DNA of 64,000 nucleotides, taken from contig WJXW01000020.1 of NCBI GenBank assembly GCA_015832175.1, forward strand, positions 186,001-250,000. The letters run 5' to 3'. The stretch's first letter is position 1. Every line of letters starts with the position of its first letter. Made by a program: the position numbers and the translations under genes. This DNA comes from Paraphaeosphaeria minitans (taxonomy: Eukaryota > Ascomycota > Dothideomycetes > Pleosporales > Didymosphaeriaceae). The notes under the pieces are model-generated. The model was not told the origin of the DNA. It worked only from the letters and a program-made list of their open reading frames with translations, and ran no database searches. Below, piece after piece: positions 53,102 through 62,013 of the stretch.

Positions 53102-54958
53102 TTATGTAAGCAGATTCTTGGGCGGTTGTATCGGCCGGCCTTTGCGTGTGAGCTTTGGAACAGCTTCCTCCACAACATGACGATTCTCATCAGCCACAAC
53201 AGTCTCTATAGCCTTAGTAGGCTTGAGGCTTTGCCTCTTACCCTTTTGGGATAATTTGATATCACTTTGAAGTTGTTTCTCAAGCTGCTTGGCCATCTTA
53301 TCTTCCTCGCGCTGAAGGGCTTTCTCAGCAGCTAAGCGATCGCGCTCCTCCTTCGCCGCAACTCGTTTAAGACGAGCCTCTTCAAGGAGCTGAGCCTTAG
53401 CAAGCTTTTGTCGCTCACGAAGCTTGTTTGCCTCACTTTTTTGGTGTTGCAACGCCTCTTCTTGAAGGTCCTTTTGCTCCTGCCGTTGACGAGCTTGAGC
53501 TACCTTTGTAGGCGACCAAAATACTGCTCCTCGATTGTAATTAGTAGGAGGCTCAAGTAATAGAGCTTTGCCACGCTTTCTATGCTTCTTCTCATTGGCT
53601 AGGGCCTCCCTGAGGTTATCATTCTCATGTTGTAACAGCTGATTTTTGGCTGAGATTGTGTGGATTGTTCGGCTGAGCTTCTTCGCATTGGCATCGTATA
53701 TATCGTCCACTGCCTGCCGCAGCAATCGCTCAATTTTTCGCCAGTCGCTTGCGCTTAATACTGAGCTTGAAGAGGCACTTGAGTTTGGCCGGAAGTCGTC
53801 TCCTTGCGCTGTTTTGAATCGCTTTAAGATGACGCTCGGGTTAAACGGTGAGATGCCTGTTGCTTCGAAGGATTTCGGATGAGCGTTTCTTTGAAGGAGG
53901 AGTGCCACGTAGTATTGAATAAGCGATAGAAGTCTCTTTTAGTGATGCTCGTAAGGCCTTGTGCGCGATCTAGAAAGTGAGCAAGCTCAGCTTTGTACGA
54001 GGCTGCAAGCGGTGCAAACATAACGACGTCGAGCGGCTGAAGCGTATGAGTACTGTGAGGCGGATATATTATGAGTAGAATTTTGTTGGAGTGGCAATGC
54101 TCAATAAAATCCATAGTAATATGGGAGCCATGGCCACCAAGGATAAGCAGCCGCCATGAGGAGCGCGCCATCTGCTTTGTTTCACATTCAAACACCTGCT
54201 TAAGCCAGGCAAGACCTATATCGTTACTAGTCCACCCTGAAGGTGAGCTTGTAAAAAAAGCTCGGTGTTGGTCTGGCTCAAAGTCCTGCAACCAGGTGTC
54301 TTGAATAGCTCCAGATTGAGCCTAGTATAAAAGGGCTGGCGTAAGCGCGCTGCCATCGGCACAGATGCAAGCTATAGTGGTGATCCACTCGCGATTGCCA
54401 TCCTGAACGATGTGCTTTAGCTTTCCCTCCTCATACCCGCTCTTGAAGAACACACGCTTCATCTTTGATAGCACGCCAATAAGAAAGCCCTTCTCATCCA
54501 TATTGTATATATGACGCTAATCTATATTGTATTGCTCGATTTCCCGCTTGAGGGGCTCGAAGTATAGTGTATATTTGAAGGCGGAGTCGGCGTTGAAGCT
54601 GCTGCGATCGAGGCCGGTGGCCCAATGTGAGATGAGATCAATCTGGTGTCGGTGCACGAAGCGGTTGGCCCAATTCTACATCTTTCTGAGCAATCTGGCT
54701 TGCGAAATTGCGTATCATTGGCCTAGATGGAGGCAGCCCACGGCCTACAAGTGTGTGTATATACTGTACAAGCTCAGATTCCTGCGTGGTGTTGAGCAAT
54801 CGTCCATTTGCAAGCTTTGTTGCACGCGGTTTTGTGACCCCTCTGTGGCGTCGCGATAACGTAGAGCAATCGTATTTTCTGGCTATTTTTGAATACTCAG
54901 GATTATCTCCAAGCTCTAGCGATTCCAACGCTTCAAGCGCAGCCTCAATACCTGCCAT
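53102..54958 (-). mobile_element. pogo/Fot transposase, nearly full length, inactivated
   Basis: The N-terminal HTH part starts at 54958 (MAGIEAALEALESLEL, YSKIARKYDCSTLSRRHRG) with the CENP-B-like HTH after it (LVQYIHTLVGRGLPPSRPMI). The DDE domain begins with NMDEKGFLIG (first Asp) near 54500 and has WLKQVFECETKQMARSSW. The second catalytic block reads LLILGGHGSHITMDF, with Gly in place of the usual Asp. A frame change lies near 53880, and stops are present near 54517 and 54325. The coiled coil and basic tail end RKGRPIQPPKNLLT. The outer 5' end seems to be near 55058 (CACGCGCACGGACACGG then TA). Confidence 0.85.
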
Positions 54959-55041
54959 GGTTGTTGAGAAATAATGGGTTGAAAAATAGGGGAAAAACGG
55001 TGTTGCATGTACTCGGTGGGGGCGTGCACTCGGTGGTTGAT

Positions 55042-55060
55042 TACGTCACGCGCACGGACA
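55042..55060. repeat. Shared terminal sequence of pogo elements, copy 1
   Basis: cacgcgcacggacacggta recurs at 58193-58211 beside the other pogo 5' end. Probably the element terminus next to a TA target site. Confidence 0.55.
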
Positions 55061-55211
55061 CGGTAGAAGGAGCCCTTCGTCTCTTCGTTCCTCTAGGCTC
55101 TGGTAACTACATCATCAACCCACGAACGCAAAGCAACCCGCCGGTCAGGTGTCAGTCGTTCGACAATGGCCTTTAGAATGAGCAAGCGCAAGGTTAGATG
55201 AACTAGGTATT

Positions 55212-57350
55212 AATATCGTAGCAACCCCATCTAACGGAGCCGAGCAGGCCGAAGATAGCAGCCCTACCTCGAACTCAGCGCGCAATGTCCGACCCCGATC
55301 TGAGGACAGCTTTTCGCTTCCAAGCCCTCCTGTACTTCCTGAGACCTGTCAGTATCAACTGAAAGTACTCGCGAATATCCCAGAAGATCTGCCCTTTTTT
55401 ACAACGACAGCTCTGACTATCTCCAAATCTTGCGCACTCGAGTCCCAAGCGACACCATATCTAGTTAATACACTCACAGAGGCATTAAGGGATGAGGGTG
55501 CAGACGAGAAGAAAGTGTATACAGCGAGGGCAATATGGGAAAATAGTAGGAATTTATGCAAGGCAAAAGAGATTGGAGCAATGCTGGGTACAGTCGATAC
55601 TCTGCAAAAAGGGCTCTACTTCCTAATTGAAGGGGCCAAGAAATGCTCCTCATCCCAAGTTACAGCGCAATTACAACGCCGTCTCAATGCTGCCATAGCT
55701 GAATGCTTAGCTGGCAGGGACGACGAAATACGGGTTGAGAAAGCTGTTAGCGGGTCGGCAATACCAACCAATCTCGAAGGCAGTCAAGGAGCTTCCAGAT
55801 CCATCAACAAGGGTCAGAAACAGCCTATCGAGGCTCCGAAGCTTGTTCCAAACTATTTAAGCTATAACGACGACACTCCTGCGAGCCACATTGATGGCCC
55901 CCAAAGTCGAGCGTCAAATGAAGACAAGAGGGGGAGTGTGGCGAGAGAAGCCACTAGTGCTGTTCTGGACACTATTGACCAGCTTATTTCGGACGGGGCA
56001 AAAGCAGCTAAAGCTCGACCCTCGACTGCTCCCTACCGGGGAGAACAGCAAGACAGTGGAAATTCTGACTCACAATCAAAGGTCGATATCCTGGCATTAC
56101 TAGAAACTGGTCTCGGCGGCCCCATTGTGCCTTCTGCTACTGATTGGCTGCGGCAGGAGAGCAGCAACGCACTAGATACCGAAGTTTCCTCGTCTGAGGC
56201 ACTTCCCTCCGAGTCCTTGAACAAGCAAGCTGCAGATGGAGCGAAGAACTTGCTAACTCCAAGCGACACTTCAAAGTCACTTAAGGTAGTCCCGTCTATT
56301 AATGGCGCAACTCCTATCAGGGAAGCAAGAATACCGTCTACCGATATGGGGTACAATGAGGCTCTAAAACGAGAGCCACGAGTTAAAACGGAATATACCT
56401 ATTCGGATTCTGATCGCGTCTCCTCCGATCAAGCTGAACGAAACTTAGCGTATAGCACAGCTTCTACTGGAAATGCCGGATACAAGCTCGTGATAAGTGG
56501 CCACACGCAATCAAAACGACGCTTACCGGACCGTCCGCTGTCTGAACGCATATCGTGTGGAAACATGCATGACAAGGTATATAGGCATCGTCGCAGTCTT
56601 TGAGGCGGCCCTCACAGACGTATTGTTATTACTGCGATGTATGGCTGACTCGATGCAGGGTCCAACTCAGTCGACCCCGGACTGCTTGACCTGTTTCTTT
56701 TGGTTCTCCCGCGGCTTCTGTGAAAGGGGAGATCGTTGCAAATTCCGCCACGAATGGCAGGACTATGTCGCGAGCTGCCCAAAAAGTGGCGGCATGCCTA
56801 TAAAGGTCATTCCTATGAGTACTATGGAGGAGACAAGGAAAGCCACGCTTGCCAGTGATCCAAACCACGTGAGCGTACGCGACAGGCAAAACGATCCGAA
56901 GCCAAATTCTAACACTGCACTCACGGATACCCCTATCTTAGATTTGTTGCTGGATGACTGTATTCCTATTGAGCCTGGATCAGCTTCTAGGGTTATCTCA
57001 TCAATTATCTCTAATATAAGGGCGAGGAAGGACCGCTCTCAGGGTGTAAGTCCACTTGCAATTTTGGCAGCTCACACATCTGCTAATATACTCAGGACTT
57101 CGTCACGGAGTTGTATGATTACAAAGGCAAGCCTTCTAACTTTGATCTTTATCGCCATTCTGGACTGCCAAGCAAGCTGGGAGGTGCGATGACCAAAGTC
57201 TCTTACAACCGTGATCATACTCGCAGAACGCTCGAGGAGATACTAAGACCGTTTGTGGAAGCGAACACAAAGAAGTTTCCGGACTTGCCAGAGAGGACAT
57301 CCAAGAAACAGCGTGAAGGAGGCGGAAGATCCCAGGCGAATTGGCCGTAG
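55212..57350 (+). CDS. CCCH zinc-finger protein, three exons (5' end uncertain)
   Basis: Exons end at 56576 and cover 56659-57045 and 57096-57350. Intron A is 82 nt (GTATAT...GATGCAG) and intron B is 50 nt (GTAAGT...GCTAAT...CTCAG), both phase 0. Splicing yields HDK|GPTQSTPDCLTCFFW, then FSRGFCERGDRCKFRH, a CCCH finger, and RSQG|DFVTELYDYKG. The first exon is open from about 55212 but has no ATG until about 55578, so an upstream exon may exist. The N-terminal part is Ser/Lys-rich, probably disordered, with an ordered start (TALTISKSCALESQATPYLV). CCCH proteins usually bind RNA. It lies between two pogo copies. Confidence 0.6.
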
Positions 57351-57486
57351 AACTCCAGCGAGAAGTTGTGACGCGCTGCGATAGAATAAGTTTCGCAGTG
57401 GCGGATCTAAACGGTTGGTTTAGACGGATATGTGTGTTTATTGTTGCGGTAAATGTAGGTGTTGGATCTCATGGTTAGTCTAGTTA

Positions 57487-58115
57487 TTAGCAGCGATGTG
57501 CAATATTGATTTCTAGCCAGTCCCAGGCCTTCGTCTCATGGCCAGCCCAAATATCGTAGCACTGCTCAGGTAGCTGCATATCCATTACGATGCTATGTTC
57601 TGAGCTAGCTATTAACGTGTTCGGCAAGCGAGCTGATAGTGCAAGCGAGCTGATAGCCTCACCATACTTTGCATGGTGAATCCGCTCTATGGTGTAACAG
57701 CTCAAAGTAGAGCCTGTACTTTGACTCAGAATCAGCTAGGTGGCGCGTACGGTCCATGCCGGTAGTCCACCGTGAGATGAGACGGATCTTGTGTCGGTTG
57801 ATGAAGCGAGTAACCCAGCTCTCGCTGAGCTGCTGATGGGCTACTTCAGATGAGAAATTCCTAATCCTCTCTCGCGTAGGAGGCAGGCCTCGTTTCGTAA
57901 GCTGTTTGATATATTGTACAAGCTCTAGCTGCTGCTGTGGGTTGAGTATTTGTTGATTATTCTTCTTAGCTTGATCCGACACTTGGAGGCCTTGGTGTCT
58001 TCGGGACAGTGTAGTTCTGTTCACGCCGTGGATAGCAGCAGATTCTCTATACGAGAAAGATTCTCCTGGCTCGCGCGATTCGATTGCTTCAATCGCATCC
58101 TCAATCGCTCCGATA
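57487..58115 (-). pseudogene. pogo transposase N-terminal fragment
   Basis: Minus frame: IEDAIEAIESREPGESFSYR, AAIHGVNRTTLSRRHQG (HTH), LVQYIKQLTKRGLPPTRERI (CENP-B-like HTH), WVTRFINRHKIRLISRW. After the WTTGMDRTRH block the pogo match stops (near 57690); the rest of the transposase is missing. Same orientation as 53102-54958. Confidence 0.75.
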
Positions 58116-58192
58116 TTAATAGAGTTATGACGCGTTGAAGTTGGTGGCTGTTTGGGTGTTGGGGTGTTGGGTGACTCGTCACGCGAACTGGC

Positions 58193-58211
58193 TTGGCACG
58201 CGCACGGACAC
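58193..58211. repeat. Shared terminal sequence of pogo elements, copy 2
   Basis: cacgcgcacggacacggta, identical to 55042-55060. Confidence 0.55.
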
Positions 58212-58509
58212 GGTATCCGATTGGACGGCAGATGGGTAAGGTTTTTCGCAAACCGTCATAAGAGTTGGAAGTCTGATTGGTTCTCCTCTTCGCCATTCCC
58301 ATTGTTGAATCTCGAAATCGCTTTGAAAATCGACAGAGGAGGCTGGGGAGGCCGGAGCTCATGCACACAGCCCTACGAGAAGAATGATACCGCTTCTTGA
58401 TGATTGGATGTTCAACGGGGTGGTTTTTTGAACCAAGGACGGACGATAACAGATCTAGGGAAACGATACCGACATCACCGAAAGGAATTTACTTTATGAA
58501 GACGTCCTT

Positions 58510-59441
58510 ATGCTCAAAGCCACTAACTGGCCATCGACGTGGGTAAAAATGGCGTGCAGGCCACTCGATCAATCACAGGAAGAGAAACGCATTCTCGTCA
58601 TCCTTCCTTTGCAGGAGAACCAGGCTTTTGACACCCCTCTGAACTGTCGATTAGAGCATCTTAGCTTGAAAAACTTTGTGCGAAGAAGGCGAAAACTATG
58701 GTCTCAGTAAGATCCAGGGAATATGTGGCATTTAATATTCTGATTCAAAGCAGTCACCGCACACCCGCCGAGAATTTCTGGGCTCTCTCATACTGCTGGG
58801 GAAACTCTAAGGAACGGGCGGAAATTATACTGGATGGACGACCGATTATGATAACCCATAATCTGAGGGACGCAATGATGGCGCTGAGAAACGATCAAGT
58901 ATTTCAATCAAAGACATCTTCCACCCGGGTCTGGGCGGACGCTCTATGTATCAATCAGTCAGACATAAACGAACGGAATTCAGAGGTGAAGAGAATGATG
59001 ATGGTTTACCGTTATGCAACAAGAGTTTTGGTCTGGTTACGGCCTGAGACAGAGTACTCTGCGATGGCGGTGGGGACTATGGAGGCCGTCCATGTAAGAG
59101 GCTAAAGCCTAGGTATAATGTTCCTCGGTGGAACCTTCGGAGTCCTAGAAACTTCTAGATATAAATGCTGCCTTACTCCTGAGATAGCTTTCTTCTTCAT
59201 CGAATACAATCCTATTACCAGGCATCGGCAACCTTTGCGCAGCCCCTCACACTTCATGCTGAATGGTGTGTTGTTGTCGGAAGGGAGGCTGATGGAAATG
59301 ACCACCGGCTAAGGAGTAGGAAGTACTGGATCTTAGTTGTCAGACCGACAGGTATGGATGGCGAGTATACGAGGGTTGGAGTTGGGTCGGTCCAGAGTGA
59401 CTACGTAGTGAGACAGAGGCTCAACGTACGAATTGTGTGAA
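58510..59441 (+). pseudogene. HET-domain protein with internal loss
   Basis: Exon 1 ends at 58706 (CRPLDQSQEEKRILVILPLQ); intron 58707-58750 (GTAAGA...CTGATT...CAAAG); exon 2 from 58751 reads ENFWALSYCWGNSKER and RVWADALCINQSDINERNSE, then VYRYATRVLVWLRPE, the first two conserved blocks of the heterokaryon-incompatibility domain. The frame stops at 59105. A C-terminal-type tail (KYWILVVRPTGMDGEYTRVG, DYVVRQRLNVRIV) follows in another frame at 59312-59441. The third HET block and middle region are gone. HET proteins trigger cell death on fusion of unlike strains; this copy is probably dead. Confidence 0.7.
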
Positions 59442-59649
59442 CGGAATCGCACTTGAATATTTGGCGGACTAACCGACAGATACATGAAATCAATGTCAAA
59501 TTATGGGGTATGGTCTACAATTAGGCTTCGTTAACCTGCATCGTAGATGCTTGGTTAAGTTGGACTTACCGAGCATGACATTTGACTATTCTAGGTCAAG
59601 CTCACAATTAAGACTGCGAACTTCTCGCCACATGCTTAACCGTGGGGCG

Positions 59650-59970
59650 AATATGTCTATTCACGAAACATTTTGAGCGCCAGCGTATTTAGCGGTATTT
59701 GCAGCAGACAACTCGCCCCACTAGCAAGGAGGACGGTCGACCCGCACCGGCCACAGGGTTGCACGAGGGGCGTTGAGCATGTTGAGGAATGGGCAATGGA
59801 GTGTACATGTGGATGGATGTGTTGCCGCTGGGAGCTGTGTCGCATGCGCCACGAGTTTCGAGCGCGGCTATGCTATGCTGTAACAGGTTAGTTCGTGTGG
59901 ATCTCGGGAACCAGATCAGGGCTGCACTGTAGGGACCATTTCCCGAAACCAGGGGTAGAAGTGGCAACAA
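59650..59970 (-). pseudogene. Coding remnant with CGRCG motif
   Basis: The minus frame contains STCSTPLVQPCGRCGSTVLL. A similar PGQECGRCGLAIVPAGGGKF segment occurs at about 25375-25425, also next to a PD-(D/E)XK-like gene. The shared nucleotides are cccgcaccggccaca. Function and gene boundaries unknown. Confidence 0.35.
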
Positions 59971-60119
59971 CCCGCAACCTAAATTTGTTTCACGAGACCT
60001 TCGAGCCTCTCACACAAAAACATGGCCTGCGCAAGTCGGCTGCCATCCTCAGAAGCGCACGACGCCAGAGCTGCACTGTGGACAGAGACCGAAAAATATG
60101 GTTCGGCTCGCCTCTTCAC

Positions 60120-61377
60120 TCACAGTACGGTAGGTATTATCACCTCTAGATATAACTTGAGCTCCAACACGGTTTTCATGCCCGTTGTGGGTTCCACTAG
60201 GCTGCTCTTATCTACCAGTCCTACGCGCCGCGCAAGCTGCATCTTCTTCCGTAGACTTGCTGCCATCCATACGCTGAGCTGGAATTCAGCTTCGGTGTGA
60301 TCGCCGCTGGCAGGCTTGACCTCTACGCAGGAGTAGAGGGCGGCCGTCTTCGTGAATGCGTCGGCCATGTGGCTTACGATGGGGTTACCGGCGGTTCTTA
60401 GGCAATTGTATAAGTCTTCGAAGCCTGGGGATGGCATGTGGGAGAAAGAGAGTGTGAAGTCAGCTTTGGGATCGAGGAGACGGATTTTTCAAGAGACGTT
60501 GGGGATGGAGGAATGGAATTCGGTAGTGATGGCCTGGGGACTGTCTGCTCGGAGATCAGCATTGAATGTTACTAACGAAGCAGAGGGTTGCCTACACGCT
60601 CTGAAGCCAAAACTTCTCCTCCCCTTCAAGCCTCATCGCGAGCTTCACCAGCGGCTGGATCACGTCCATAGACCACGCGTTTTCGTCGCGACCCCTCGTC
60701 TGGCATACTCGCGCATTCAGCCAGATCTTTTTCACCTTGCGCAACACATATCCTAATCTTTCACGTTCCTCGCCGTCAACGTCCGGGTTAGAGGCTAAGT
60801 CTATGCTCTAGTCCCAGGCATGACACTCAATCCTTCGATATCCAGAGTCCTGGTCTTCCTCGATTGGCTCCCGCAGCCACCCTGGTATCAACCCGATATC
60901 CAGCCCGTCTTCCATCTGCTCCATGGCATCCTTTACTCTCTGCGGCGGTGGAGTCCTCAGCCCCGAGCTCGGCTCCGTTATCATCGGAGGGGATGCGGGG
61001 GCTAGTATAGCGACGTTATCGCACGACGGGCTGTTCGCTCAGCGATGGGGCTTCTGGTGCCGGCTTGGCTACCAGGCAGACTGAAGTTATTCCTCTCATT
61101 GAGGATCACTGCGCTCGCATTCGAAGCCGCCCCGGCTGCTGATACGCTGTGGGTATGCAGGGCTTCGGTGTTCGGTAACACGTCTCGGTCGCTTGGTGCT
61201 GGTGGTGCGCGTCGACACTGTAGAGGTACAGGGTGCGGAAGGTGTCACATGCTTCCGCTTCAGCGATGGGCGAGTAGTGGAGGTGGACAGTCGTGGGGAC
61301 TGGACATGGCGGGGTTGCGGGCCGGCGCAGAAGGCCTTTTCGTCGGTCGGTGGAGGCGCCAATGGCGGGTCTGCCAA
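60120..61377 (-). pseudogene. PD-(D/E)XK nuclease-like gene, decayed
   Basis: Blocks on the minus strand run SLKRKHVTPSAPC...STKRPRR (basic N-terminus, 61377 downward), LIPGWLREPIEEDQDSGYRR, LRKVKKIWLNARVCQTRGRD, NAWSMDVIQPLVKLAMRL, KADFTLSFSH (Asp), ALYSCVEVKPASGDHTEAEF (Glu-x-Lys) and LSVWMAASLRKK. These match the fungal PDDEXK-like family (PF20516 type). In-frame stops lie in the HAWD|SID stretch (TAG, about 60812) and before KIRLLDPKA (TGA), plus a spliced or shifted junction near 60600. CGA to TGA would fit RIP. The 3' part beyond PTTGMKTVLE is lost. Confidence 0.6.
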
Positions 61378-62013
61378 GTTAGAAGGGGGTGGGATATGTT
61401 GATGCGCTGTTAGAGGAGTCTACGATATAACATAGCCGTAAGTTGTGTTGCATCGCGACAAGCTGTGCAGTCTAGTTGGGTCGGCAGCAGCGCCACATAT
61501 CCGCTAGCACGTATGACGCACCTGTGGCTGGTGCTGCGCTGAGGGCGAACTCTTAACACCAAGCCAAAACAGGACCCCGCTCCCGCACTTTGGCGGGGCC
61601 TGATTTAGCTTCCAAGGGCCCTGTTCCGATTCCGCTGTGGAGCCTTTTTGGTCCCTAGAAGAACTTGGCAAAGTCTACGCAAAGATTGCAAAGCCAATTT
61701 GAAGAGTGTACAAGGACCGCATCTGCGGTGATTGGGCGGGCAAGCCGTGAGTCCAAGAAGTCGCAAGGCCAGGAAAGTGATGCGCAACACTGTGAAGAAT
61801 CTTGAGGGAACCTAAGCCAATTTGATGAACCTGGAGCGTAAAGCGGTCCAGAATCGGTTATGCCAGTGTCATTGTAAGCCCAGGGTACCTTGTATGGTCA
61901 CGTGGATAATCCACCGGCCAATCAGCCCACTACTCTATGTATTTAAACCTACATCACAGACCTCTCGGTCATCAGATCAATACACTACATCTCCTGTACC
62001 CAACTGCTTACAG
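61378..62013. other. Intergenic, no gene seen
   Basis: A GC palindrome (CCCCGC...GCGGGG near 61577-61599) looks like a CreA-type pair or a hairpin. 3' flank of the following HET gene. Confidence 0.45.

Noticed and set aside
61045..61413. 122-codon plus-strand frame
   Set aside because: Antisense to the basic N-terminal part of the decayed PD-(D/E)XK-like gene, which better fits the region.
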